Source of the DNA: an uncultured Flavobacteriales bacterium
GTDB lineage: Bacteria; Bacteroidota; Bacteroidia; Flavobacteriales_D; Sanyastnellaceae
Assembly: GCA_938003665.1 (NCBI GenBank)
Contig: CALKYI010000366.1
Coordinates: 1 to 34,975, forward strand
Length of the DNA stretch: 34,975 nucleotides
Direction of reading: 5' to 3'
The stretch's first letter is position 1; each line of letters starts with the position of its first letter. Below the pieces are notes generated by a model, which was not told where the DNA came from, ran no database searches, and was given only the letters and a program-made list of their open reading frames with translations. Below, one piece after another: positions 24,093-31,808 of the stretch. Position numbers and translations under genes: made by a program.

Positions 24093-25544
24093 ATGCAGCC
24101 CGGAATCCCTTCCCTTAGTAGCTTTGATTTGATGAATGAAGAAGGACGCGCTTACCGAGGCGAGCCTGCACTGCAGGGACTCGTTGAGAAGTTCGAGGCG
24201 ATGGTCGAGCACGGCGAGCAAGCCTTCTTCGACGTGGATGAATTGGAGGGCTTGATCGAGCACTACCTCGAGCAGAAATCCATTCGCAAAGCCCATGCAG
24301 TCGCTCGCTATGCGAGCCAGCTTTACCCGGCCAACCTCGCCCTCAAACTGAAGCATGCACAGATACGCATCGCGTCGGGACAAGGCGTGAAAGCCGTTCC
24401 TCTTCTGAAAGAATTGCTGGACATCGAACCCCTGAACGAGGAAGTCCTCGTGACCCTCGGGGCGGTATACAGCCAAATGTCGGAACACAAGCTGGCTATT
24501 GACTGCTTCAAGCGCGCATTGGTCTTCGCCGACAAAGAAGCCAAGCGGGAGATTCGCATCGACATCGCACTGGAATTTGAAAACATGGGCGCCTGGCAGG
24601 AGGCCATCCGCAACCTGCATGAAGCCCTCGAGGAAGATGCCTTGAACGAAACGGCCGTCTACGAACTGGCCTTTTGCTACGAGCGCACCGGGCAATTCAA
24701 GCAGGCGGCTTCTTTCTACGAGCAATTCCTCGAAAAGCAGCCATACTCGTTTGCCGCTTGGTACAGCATGGGCAATGCGCTCCAGCAATGTGGCCGTTAC
24801 ACCCAAGCCATTGATGCGTACGATTTTGCCATTGCCATCGAAAGCGCATTTGGCCCCGCCTACCACCAGAAAGCCGAGGCCTTGGTGGCCATGGAACGCT
24901 ACCAAGATGCGCTGCACACCTACGAAGAGACCCTGACGTTTGAAGATCCGTCACCGAGCACACGCTGCTACATGGGCGAATGCCTCGAGCGGATTGGCGA
25001 TCTCGAACGCGCGGAAACCTATTACCGCGACAGCTTGAAGCTGGACCCGAAGTTCGCTGATGCGTTTGTCGGACTGGGCGTGCTCGCCGACATGCGAGGT
25101 CGACTTGGTGAAGCATGTTCCTACTTCGAACAAGCCTTGGAAATCGAACCCAAGCACGCCGATTACCACCTCCTGCTCGCCACGTGCCTCAAAAAACGCG
25201 AAGAGCACGACCGGGCCGAGGAGGTCTACACCCAAGGGCTCCTGCTGGACATCCGGCACGAAGAGCTATGGCTGGAGCGCGTGGACAACTTGCAGTTGGC
25301 CGCACGGCATGAAGATGCGTTGCTCGTGATTGACGATGGATTGACAGCGCTTGAAGAAGCGCCCAACCTGAGCTACCGACGCTTCATCAGTTTGTACGCT
25401 TCAGGCCAACACAAAGCAGCTTTTGACCTGCTTGAATTTCTTTTGACACACCACTATGATCAGTCCGAAATTCTCTTGAATTTCTTACCTGCGCTTGCCA
25501 ATGATGCGCGCTACATCGAACGGATTGAACGATTTAAACCCTAA
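24093..25544 (+). CDS. Tetratricopeptide repeat protein
   Basis: Encodes 483 residues from the ATG at 24093. GTG 24051 and ATG 24060 are in frame upstream, but AAGGAG with an 8-nt spacer before 24093, one of the few Shine-Dalgarno-like sites in the window, favours the inner start. The protein has no signal peptide and contains about ten TPR units, such as AWYSMGNALQQCGRYTQAIDAYDFAIAI and ADAFVGLGVLADMRGRLGEACSYFEQALEI. It is acidic and soluble, so probably a cytoplasmic scaffold. Similar TPR genes sit in front of comA, DUF368 and aroE in other Bacteroidota as I recall. The partner is unknown. Confidence 0.88.
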   Translation: MQPGIPSLSSFDLMNEEGRAYRGEPALQGLVEKFEAMVEHGEQAFFDVDELEGLIEHYLEQKSIRKAHAVARYASQLYPANLALKLKHAQIRIASGQGVKAVPLLKELLDIEPLNEEVLVTLGAVYSQMSEHKLAIDCFKRALVFADKEAKREIRIDIALEFENMGAWQEAIRNLHEALEEDALNETAVYELAFCYERTGQFKQAASFYEQFLEKQPYSFAAWYSMGNALQQCGRYTQAIDAYDFAIAIESAFGPAYHQKAEALVAMERYQDALHTYEETLTFEDPSPSTRCYMGECLERIGDLERAETYYRDSLKLDPKFADAFVGLGVLADMRGRLGEACSYFEQALEIEPKHADYHLLLATCLKKREEHDRAEEVYTQGLLLDIRHEELWLERVDNLQLAARHEDALLVIDDGLTALEEAPNLSYRRFISLYASGQHKAAFDLLEFLLTHHYDQSEILLNFLPALANDARYIERIERFKP

Positions 25545-25547
25545 ACC

Positions 25548-26354
25548 ATGTTCGAAATTTCGCATCTGCCCGAACGCACCACACGCCCCCGCACCAATGG
25601 CTTGACCATGGTGATGGACAAGGGCTTGAGCCTGCGGCAAGCCGAGGACCTCATCGAAACCGGTGGCGAACTCGTTGACTTGCTGAAGCTCGGTTTTGGC
25701 ACCTCATTGGTCACCCCCAATGTCGGCGCCAAGGTGAAACGCTACCACGAAGCCGGATTTGACGTCTACTGTGGCGGCACATTGTTCGAGGCGTTTTACG
25801 TCCGCAACGAAGTCGACAACTACCTCCGCTTCATCGACAGCCTGGGCATCACCTGCCTGGAAGTCAGCGACGGATCGATGGTCATCCCCCACGACGAAAA
25901 ATGCGAGCTCATCAACAAGCTCAGCAAGAACTACAAAGTGCTTTCAGAGGTGGGTTCCAAAGAAGAAGGCATCCTCATCAGCCCGGCCAAATGGATCCGG
26001 ATGATGAGCAATGAATTGCAAGCTGGCAGCTTCAAAGTCATCGCCGAAGCCCGTGAAAGCGGCAACGTCGGCATCTACCGCCCCAACGGCAGTGCCCACG
26101 TACAGCTCGTCAAACGCATCTTGGCGAACGTCGCGCTGGAAGACATTCTGTGGGAGGCGCCGAAAAAGCCCCAGCAAGTGTGGTTCCTTCGTCAATTCGG
26201 AGCGAACGTCAACCTCGGCAACATCGGACCGAACGACCTCATCCCCTTGGAATGCTTGCGGCTCGGACTGCGCGGCGACACGTTCTTCGAGCACCTGCCC
26301 GATGCGTTGGCAGAAGGCAAACGCCTTGTCAGCGACACCATCGAGGAAGACTAA
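25548..26354 (+). CDS. comA: ComA-family phosphosulfolactate synthase
   Basis: Encodes 268 residues, beginning 3 bases after the TPR gene. Family members such as archaeal ComA add sulfite to phosphoenolpyruvate to give (2R)-phosphosulfolactate, the first step of coenzyme M synthesis. Family motifs are GELVDLLKLGFGTSLV (40-55), DVYCGGTLFE, LEVSDGSMVI, VLSEVGSKEEG and IAEARESGNVGIYR. Bacteria of this type do not make coenzyme M, so the product may feed other sulfonates, for example cysteate for sulfonolipids. Other relatives (plant HSA32, Bacillus YitD) have different or unclear roles, so the reaction is an inference. Downstream coenzyme M genes (comB, comC, comDE) are absent here. Confidence 0.85.
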   Translation: MFEISHLPERTTRPRTNGLTMVMDKGLSLRQAEDLIETGGELVDLLKLGFGTSLVTPNVGAKVKRYHEAGFDVYCGGTLFEAFYVRNEVDNYLRFIDSLGITCLEVSDGSMVIPHDEKCELINKLSKNYKVLSEVGSKEEGILISPAKWIRMMSNELQAGSFKVIAEARESGNVGIYRPNGSAHVQLVKRILANVALEDILWEAPKKPQQVWFLRQFGANVNLGNIGPNDLIPLECLRLGLRGDTFFEHLPDALAEGKRLVSDTIEED

Positions 26355-26370
26355 CCCCAACCCCTAACCC

Positions 26371-26700
26371 ATGCAGCCTCCCGTCCCCACCATCACCCCC
26401 CGTGAAGTCCAGCAATGGCAGCAGGATGGACAGGCCTTTTCGTTTTTGGACATCCGCGAAATCCATGAGGTGACAGTCAGCCGGCTGACGGAAGTTCACA
26501 TTCCCATGGCGTTTTGCCTGAGCCGGCAAGCCGAGATTCCGCGGTCGCATCCCGTCGTGGTGTATTGCCGTGCCGGTGCGCGTTCGGCAGCGACCGTCAG
26601 TGCGCTGATGACGAAATACGGGTTCGACAACCTCTACAGCTTGGAGGGCGGCATCACCGCTTGGTGTGCTGCGTTTTCTCCCGAAGAAGAAGTGGGATGA
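26371..26700 (+). CDS. Single-domain rhodanese-like protein
   Basis: Encodes 109 residues forming one rhodanese fold. The active-site loop VVVYCRAGARSAATVSALM holds the nucleophile C66 in a six-residue loop, the sulfurtransferase form. It begins with ITPREVQQW and FLDIREIHEV, typical of GlpE-type domains. It may move sulfur from thiosulfate or a persulfide to an acceptor, releasing sulfite in the thiosulfate case. No signal peptide is present. It lies between comA and the DUF368 gene, whose ATG overlaps its stop (ATGA). Confidence 0.9.
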   Translation: MQPPVPTITPREVQQWQQDGQAFSFLDIREIHEVTVSRLTEVHIPMAFCLSRQAEIPRSHPVVVYCRAGARSAATVSALMTKYGFDNLYSLEGGITAWCAAFSPEEEVG

Positions 26701-27596
26701 AACGCCTCTTTGGGATTTTTCTGCGCGGCATGGCCATGGGGGCCGCAGACCTCGTGCCCGGCGTTTCTGGCGGCACCGTTGCATTGATTACGGGCATCTA
26801 CGACGACCTATTGCATTCGATTTCGGCCGTGTCTTTGGGGTTGGTTGACACGTGGAAAAACGAGGGGATTCAAGGGGTCTGGAAAGCATTGAACGCCCCC
26901 TTCCTGATCGCACTGGCCGCAGGAATAGGCACCAGCATTGTCGCCTTGTCCGGCCTCCTCCACCATTTGCTCGAACACAACAAGGCTGCCTTGTTCGCTT
27001 TTTTCTTCGGCCTGGTTGCGGCGTCCATTCCACTAGTCGGCAGCGAAATCACGCAGCGCAATGCGACAATCGCAGCGTTGTTCATCGCGGGGTCGGCCAT
27101 CACCTTCGGCGTGGGCTCCTTGCCGCCGCTTCAGGTAGAACCGAGCCTGGTGTACCTGTTTGCATGTGGAGCCGTTGCTGCCTGCGCCATGATTTTGCCG
27201 GGCATATCCGGCAGCTTCATTTTGCTCCTTCTCGGCGTATACAGTGCAGTCATCGGTGCGTTGAAGGAATTCGACCTCGTCGTCATCGCCACGGTGGGCA
27301 CTGGAGCCGTCAGCGGGCTGTTGGGGTTCAGCAAAGGCCTCAAAGCGTTGCTCGCCCGCGCTCGAAACCAAGTCATGGCGATGTTGACCGGCTTGTTGCT
27401 GGGTTCCTTGCAAGCCCTTTGGCCATGGAAGGAAAACGCACTCCTCCTTCACACCCACAGCGACGGCCGTGAAACGTGGCTTCAAACGAATGCCTGGCCA
27501 GAGTCAGGTGAATTGCTCATTTGCCTCGCTTGTGCTGCAGCCGGTGCAGGGCTGGTCGTTGCCTTGCAGCGGCTCGGAAACCGCTTGGCCGCATGA
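26697..27596 (+). CDS. popT: DUF368 membrane protein, PopT-type undecaprenyl phosphate translocase
   Basis: Encodes 299 residues from the ATG that overlaps the rhodanese stop; a longer frame upstream only shadows that gene. It has about 8 hydrophobic segments. The family signature GMAMGAADLVPGVSGGTVALITGIYDD lies at 11-37, and its inverted echo CAMILPGISGSFILLLLGVYS lies in the second half, showing the usual internal duplication. DUF368 proteins have been identified as PopT, which returns undecaprenyl phosphate across the inner membrane for reuse in cell-wall and polysaccharide synthesis. Its neighbour murQ, also a cell-wall gene, agrees. Function by family only. Confidence 0.88.
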   Translation: MKRLFGIFLRGMAMGAADLVPGVSGGTVALITGIYDDLLHSISAVSLGLVDTWKNEGIQGVWKALNAPFLIALAAGIGTSIVALSGLLHHLLEHNKAALFAFFFGLVAASIPLVGSEITQRNATIAALFIAGSAITFGVGSLPPLQVEPSLVYLFACGAVAACAMILPGISGSFILLLLGVYSAVIGALKEFDLVVIATVGTGAVSGLLGFSKGLKALLARARNQVMAMLTGLLLGSLQALWPWKENALLLHTHSDGRETWLQTNAWPESGELLICLACAAAGAGLVVALQRLGNRLAA

Positions 27597-28354
27597 GCAT
27601 CACACGCCGGTTTGGTGTCCTTGGTCAATCCTTGATCCACAGCCATTCACCGGCCTTGTTTGCCGACCGATTCAACGCTTGGAGCATCGATGATGCATCG
27701 TACGAACGGTTCGAACGCGCGAACCTCGACGGCTTCAAGGAATGGTTGCAAACCGAAGCACAAGCGTCACCGGCCTTGACGGGATTGAACGTGACCATCC
27801 CGTACAAGCAATCCATTATCCCGTTGTTGCAAGATTTGACGCCAACGGCCCGAGCAATTGGTGCGGTCAACGCCATCAAGCCCACGCCGGATGGGTGGGT
27901 CGGACACAACACCGATGCGGAGGGCTTCATGAAATCCCTTCGCCCCTTTTTTACGTCTGCTCACGAGCGGGCCTTGATTTTGGGCAACGGGGGCGCGGCT
28001 GCAGCCGTACGATTCGGCTTGCAATCCCTAGGCGTTAAGGTCATTCACGTGACCCGCTCGCCCATTGAATGGGAATCGATGCGGTATGAAACCCTGAATG
28101 CCGATTACCTCAAGCATTGCAAACTGGTCGTGCAATGCACCCCGGTGGGCACCTACCCAGACACCGAAGCGAGCATCGAAATCCCATGGGAAGGACTGGG
28201 GCCTGAGCACCTCGTCGTGGACCTCGTGTACAACCCGGCGCAGACTGCGTTCCTCAAGCGTGCAGAAGCCGCCGGAGCGAAAACAATGAACGGCAAACCC
28301 ATGTTGATTGCGCAAGCAGAAGCGGCATGGAACTGGTGGAACGCCGGTGCCTGA
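27593..28354 (+). CDS. aroE: Shikimate dehydrogenase AroE
   Basis: Encodes 253 residues, short but complete for AroE. It reduces 3-dehydroshikimate to shikimate with NADPH in aromatic amino acid synthesis. The substrate site shows SLIHSHSPALF at 13-23, catalytic K72 in NVTIPYKQ and D108 in GHNTDAEGF. The cofactor loop is GNGGAAAAVRFGL (131-143), followed by VTRSP. It ends with the family's LIAQAEAAWNWW. The ATG overlaps the DUF368 stop by four bases (ATGA), showing translational coupling. Confidence 0.96.
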   Translation: MSITRRFGVLGQSLIHSHSPALFADRFNAWSIDDASYERFERANLDGFKEWLQTEAQASPALTGLNVTIPYKQSIIPLLQDLTPTARAIGAVNAIKPTPDGWVGHNTDAEGFMKSLRPFFTSAHERALILGNGGAAAAVRFGLQSLGVKVIHVTRSPIEWESMRYETLNADYLKHCKLVVQCTPVGTYPDTEASIEIPWEGLGPEHLVVDLVYNPAQTAFLKRAEAAGAKTMNGKPMLIAQAEAAWNWWNAGA

Positions 28355-28371
28355 TTCACGCCGCATCCGCG

Positions 28372-28379
28372 TATTTTTA
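28372..28379 (+). promoter_or_regulatory. Possible internal -7 box before murQ
   Basis: TATTTTTA, one mismatch to TAnnTTTG, ends 7 nt before the murQ ATG in the only gap (32 bases) of the cluster between comA and the last gene larger than 20 bases. Confidence 0.3.
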
Positions 28380-28386
28380 CACCTGC

Positions 28387-29217
28387 ATGCACGCTGACGA
28401 ATCCCACCTCCCCCCAACCGAACAATCGGGCCCACACCAAGGGCTGGAGGCCAAATCCATTGAGGAATTGGTCGCGGCCATGCACGGACAAACGCAATCG
28501 GCGTTTGATGCGGTGTCGGCGAGCCTTGAACCGATTCAGCAATTTATCGAAGCCTTGGTGCCCCGCATGAAAAAAGGCGGTCGATTGTTCTACATCGGTG
28601 CCGGAACGAGTGGCCGATTGGGCGTGCTCGATGCCAGCGAATGCCCGCCCACGTTTGGGGTGGACCCGAGTAAAGTGCAAGGGTGGATTGCCGGGGGAGA
28701 TGGCGCTTTGCGGGTCGCGGTGGAAGGCGCTGAGGACGACCCCAACGGCGCGTGGAACGACCTCGCCTCCGCACAACCGACTCCACAGGACACCCTGGTC
28801 GGCATCGCCGCTTCTGGAAGAACGCCCTACGTTGTGGGCGGACTGAAGGCGGCCCGAAAGGCGGGACTTCTGACGGCCTGCATCACGTGCAACCCCGATT
28901 CAGCCGTGGTGGAGGTCGCCGATCATCCCATGGTGGCAGTGACCGGACCGGAATTCGTCACGGGCAGCACCCGGCTCAATGCTGGAACGGCCACCAAGTT
29001 GATCCTCAATTTGATCAGCACCACAGCCATGATTCAACTCGGTCATGTGGTGGGTTCAAAAATGGTGGACATGAAGCCTTCCAATGCCAAACTTCAAGAA
29101 CGCGGCATCCGCATGATCCAAGAAGCCACAGGCGTTTCGGCGGAGGAGGCTGCGGCGTCCCTCCAGGAAACCAACGACGTGCGCGCGTCGATTGAGCAGT
29201 TGAACGAACGAGGATAG
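28387..29217 (+). CDS. murQ: N-acetylmuramic acid 6-phosphate etherase MurQ
   Basis: Encodes 276 residues from the ATG at 28387; the in-frame upstream part overlaps aroE. It cleaves the lactyl ether of MurNAc-6-phosphate to give GlcNAc-6-phosphate, letting the cell recycle peptidoglycan sugars. The SIS-domain signature GAGTSGRLGVLDASECPPTFG (71-91) includes the catalytic E85; EGAEDD carries a second conserved Glu; TGSTRLNAGTATKLILNLIST is the phosphate-binding part. It lacks some of the C-terminal UBA-like tail of the E. coli enzyme, which is about 20 residues longer. No murK, amgK or PTS gene is near. Confidence 0.95.
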   Translation: MHADESHLPPTEQSGPHQGLEAKSIEELVAAMHGQTQSAFDAVSASLEPIQQFIEALVPRMKKGGRLFYIGAGTSGRLGVLDASECPPTFGVDPSKVQGWIAGGDGALRVAVEGAEDDPNGAWNDLASAQPTPQDTLVGIAASGRTPYVVGGLKAARKAGLLTACITCNPDSAVVEVADHPMVAVTGPEFVTGSTRLNAGTATKLILNLISTTAMIQLGHVVGSKMVDMKPSNAKLQERGIRMIQEATGVSAEEAAASLQETNDVRASIEQLNERG

Positions 29218-29220
29218 GCC

Positions 29221-29802
29221 ATGCACACCCTGGAACCGTATTACGCGTGGCGCAACCACTACGTAGCGAGCAACGACCCGCGGAGTCCCTTTTTTGATCG
29301 GACCTACAGCGAATTTGAGTACTCGACCAAAGTCTACAATTACTTCATCCATCCGCAGTGGGACTCCATCCACTCGCCCACCTTGTTTTGCAAAATCCTG
29401 TTTGTCGATTACGACGAACGCTTCGCCATCATCGAGTTCATCGGCGAATGGAATGATTGCTTGTACAACGACATCATGCAGCTCAAGCGGGAGGTGATTG
29501 ACGTGCTGGCGGCCGAGGGCATCCACCGCTACATCCTCATCGGAGAGAATGTGCTCAACTTCCACTTCAGCGACGATTGCTACTACGAAGAGTGGTTTGA
29601 TGAAGTCACCGAAGACGACGGTTGGATTGCCCTGCTGAACTTCCGAGAGCACGTCATTGACGACATGAAGGCCATTGACCTAGATAGCTACTTTGTGCTG
29701 GGAGGCGAATTGAGTGAGCTCGGGTGGCGCACGTTTTCACCGGCACACCTCTACCAACGCATCGACGATTGCGTCAACCAGCGCTTGGGCCTGATTGGAT
29801 AG
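29221..29802 (+). CDS. Conserved acidic protein, unknown function
   Basis: Encodes 193 residues starting 3 bases after murQ, so it belongs to the same unit. I do not recognise a family. It is acidic and rich in aromatic residues (YYAWRNHYVASNDPRSPFFDRTYSEFEYSTKVYNYFIHP at the start; DDCYYEEWFDEVTEDDG in the second half). It has no signal peptide or membrane segment. Alternating strands such as FAIIEFIGEW, RYILIGENVLNF and helices suggest a compact alpha/beta fold. Its last 29 bases overlap the convergent MnmD-Nudix gene. Codon use and tight spacing make it a real gene. Confidence 0.8.
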   Translation: MHTLEPYYAWRNHYVASNDPRSPFFDRTYSEFEYSTKVYNYFIHPQWDSIHSPTLFCKILFVDYDERFAIIEFIGEWNDCLYNDIMQLKREVIDVLAAEGIHRYILIGENVLNFHFSDDCYYEEWFDEVTEDDGWIALLNFREHVIDDMKAIDLDSYFVLGGELSELGWRTFSPAHLYQRIDDCVNQRLGLIG

Positions 29803-30967
29803 CCGCCAGCCACGCCTTCAAATTCGCCACTACATGCCGGTCAATGGGGAACCGCATGGCATCGGGCGTCAACTCGCTCAAAGCTTCCCAGTTCATTTCG
29901 AGCAGCGGCTCTGACGCGGCAACACCTGCCGGCTTTTCGTCCCACCACGCAATGCCTTCATGGTCGGCTTGCATCCAATGGTAAACCGCGAGGATTTGCT
30001 CGTCCTCTCGGAAGGCGCTGCGGACGAAAAAATCATTGGTGTAGGCATGGCCCAGCCACGAGAGACCGTCTGTTGAACCCAATTCTTCCGCACACTCCCG
30101 CCACAATGTATCCACCAAAGCCTCACCAAGCTCCACGCCGCCACCGGGAAATTTGCATCCGACCGACCCATCGGGAAACCGTTCACGCGCCACGAGGATG
30201 TGAGTCCGCGCAGGGTTCAGGATCAGAGCATAGCAGCGGACGTTCCATTGGGAGACCGGAACATTGCACGCCACAAGCATTTCGCGCTTACCCGGAGGAC
30301 CCGGATGGCGTTCCACCTTCCAACCGGCACGCTCCATGTTGCGGCGCACTTGGCCCTTGGCGCAATACGTGGCCAAAACCGCACCCGGATTCATGCACGA
30401 CAACAGTCCTTCGAAAATTTCAACCTCCCAGAGTTCAGGCTGCTGGGTGGGTGCAAATGCGTCGTAAAAGCAGACATCAAATGCACCTCCACCGCCCCAA
30501 TCTTGCAGTGTGTTCCGTACGACGACTGCAGAAAATCCCGGAGCCTTTAAGCCCACAGGCCCGGCTGCATCTTGGTGCAGGGCTCCCATGCGCTGCGCCA
30601 AGTCTTCCGGAAGTCCTGAGGCCGCCCACGCCTCTGCCTCTGCGGGCTCCAATGGGAAGGGCTCCAAGCCCACGTATTCCAGTGCGACGCCCCGGCGCTC
30701 AGCCCATTGCCAAGCGAGCGCTGCGTTGAGGCCTGTACCGAAGCCAATTTCAAGGACGCGAATGCAATCAGTTTCCCCCCGGTTGTCAGTCCACCACCGC
30801 TCCAATCCCCGGTCGATGAAAACGTGTTCGGATTCGGTCAGCGCACCGTGGATGCTGTGGTACGCCACGCCCCACTCGACCACTTGCAATGTGGGCGATC
30901 CGTCCTTCGTGGTCTTCAAGCGACGGTTCCATGTGCGGCGCGGTGATTTCACAGTTTCGTTCTTCAA
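29774..30967 (-). CDS. mnmD: MnmD tRNA methyltransferase fused to a Nudix hydrolase
   Basis: Encodes 397 residues. Residues 1-235 are MnmD, which methylates nm5(s2)U34 to mnm5(s2)U in tRNA: YHSIHGALTESEHVFI, the SAM motif LEIGFGTGLN (72-81), CFYDAFAPTQQPELW and GPPGKREM. Residues 242-385 are a Nudix domain with an intact box: G276, E282, R290, E291, E294, E295, G297. In enterobacteria MnmD is instead fused to the MnmC oxidase, and most Bacteroidota have it alone. The start is a TTG whose last bases form the TGA stop of the upstream gene (TTGA); a GTG at 30952 is the alternative. The Nudix substrate is unknown. Confidence 0.88.
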   Translation of the reverse strand: MKNETVKSPRRTWNRRLKTTKDGSPTLQVVEWGVAYHSIHGALTESEHVFIDRGLERWWTDNRGETDCIRVLEIGFGTGLNAALAWQWAERRGVALEYVGLEPFPLEPAEAEAWAASGLPEDLAQRMGALHQDAAGPVGLKAPGFSAVVVRNTLQDWGGGGAFDVCFYDAFAPTQQPELWEVEIFEGLLSCMNPGAVLATYCAKGQVRRNMERAGWKVERHPGPPGKREMLVACNVPVSQWNVRCYALILNPARTHILVARERFPDGSVGCKFPGGGVELGEALVDTLWRECAEELGSTDGLSWLGHAYTNDFFVRSAFREDEQILAVYHWMQADHEGIAWWDEKPAGVAASEPLLEMNWEALSELTPDAMRFPIDRHVVANLKAWLAAIQSGPSAG

Positions 30968-31776
30968 AATTGCTCGATGGCGCCCAATCCGAACAGCGCA
31001 AAATCAAGGCGAACCGGGTCATCCGCATCCACCTCGCGCAAGGCAGCCGTGAGCAATTCAACCGCCCGCCAATCGTTTTGTTTTCGGCCCAGCAGCCCCA
31101 GTTTTCGGCCCACATTGCCCGTGTGCACATCCAACGGTACCATCAATTGGCTGGTTTCGATTTGATGCCAGATGCCAAAATCCACCCCGCGCCGGCTCGG
31201 CCGAACCATCCACCGCAGGTACATATTCAACCGTTTGGCCGCAGAGCCGCGCACAGGCGTGGCAACGTGCTTGCGGGTGCGGCCCGCTTCGTAACCGCGC
31301 GCTGCAGCAGCCTCGAAAAAGCGGTTGTGAAAAATGGTGAGGCAGGCCTCCTGTGAGGATTCCCCATCCGGCACAAAGGCACGCTCGAGCCCTCCAAAAT
31401 CCTTGATCAAACCTTGCAAAGCATGCAAAAATACCTCAGCGTCTCGGGGCTGAAAGGTGCGGTGAACGAACCCTTTCGCCGCGGTACGTATATCCGCTGG
31501 CGTTGCGTGTTGCATGAAGTCACCGGGAGCGCCGTCCAACCGATCTATGAAAGCTCCGGCACTGGCCAAAATGGTCTTGCGCTGGCCCCATGCCAACGTC
31601 GCTGCGATGAACCCAGCGAGCTCGATGTCCGCCTTGTGAGAAAACCGATGAGGGATGGCAATGGGATCGGCAGGAATGAAGTCCGGCCGCTCATAAGCAG
31701 CTGCTTTTTCGAGCAAAAAGTCCCGGAGGTCATCCGAGACGTGTATTTTTTCATCCTTCGCTGCTTGCTGCGCCAT
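30964..31776 (-). CDS. TIGR02757 (DUF2400) family protein
   Basis: Encodes 270 residues from the ATG at 31776; a GTG at 31851 would add 25 residues that overlap the divergent gene. Family stretches are RPDFIPADPIAIPHRFSHKADIELAGFIAATLAWGQRKTI, RLNMYLRWMVRPSRRGVDFGIW and LMVPLDVHTGNVGRKLGLL. The helical pattern with a lysine/aspartate-like HhH region recalls DNA-glycosylase folds (W-x-V-x-D-T-H-type ending as PLDVHTGNV), which would suggest DNA repair, but the family's function is not established. It is upstream of and coupled to MnmD-Nudix. Confidence 0.85.
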   Translation of the reverse strand: MAQQAAKDEKIHVSDDLRDFLLEKAAAYERPDFIPADPIAIPHRFSHKADIELAGFIAATLAWGQRKTILASAGAFIDRLDGAPGDFMQHATPADIRTAAKGFVHRTFQPRDAEVFLHALQGLIKDFGGLERAFVPDGESSQEACLTIFHNRFFEAAAARGYEAGRTRKHVATPVRGSAAKRLNMYLRWMVRPSRRGVDFGIWHQIETSQLMVPLDVHTGNVGRKLGLLGRKQNDWRAVELLTAALREVDADDPVRLDFALFGLGAIEQF

Positions 31777-31782
31777 CACACG

Positions 31783-31790
31783 CAAAATTG
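31783..31790 (-). promoter_or_regulatory. Candidate -7 box of the TIGR02757 gene
   Basis: CAATTTTG on the minus strand, one mismatch to TAnnTTTG, ends 6 nt before the ATG at 31776. Only 4 bases separate it from the -7 box of the divergent gene. Confidence 0.4.
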
Positions 31791-31794
31791 GAGC

Positions 31795-31802
31795 TAAATT
31801 TG
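31795..31802 (+). promoter_or_regulatory. -7 promoter element of the BatA-type gene
   Basis: TAAATTTG is a perfect TAnnTTTG match ending 6 nt before the ATG at 31809, predicting a very short leader. Confidence 0.55.
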
Positions 31803-31808
31803 CGGAGA

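Noticed and set aside
23655..24917. 420-codon minus-strand frame running across the glmM start and the TPR gene
   Set aside because: It overlaps two well-supported genes on both strands and resembles no family.
26347..26370. Telomere-like CTAACCCC repeats between comA and rhodanese genes
   Set aside because: Only about two and a half imperfect units in a 16-base gap; a chance run in C-rich DNA.
26514..26696. Longer N-terminus for the DUF368 protein
   Set aside because: The upstream in-frame part overlaps the rhodanese active-site region in another frame, and the family starts at MKRLFGIFLRGMAMG.
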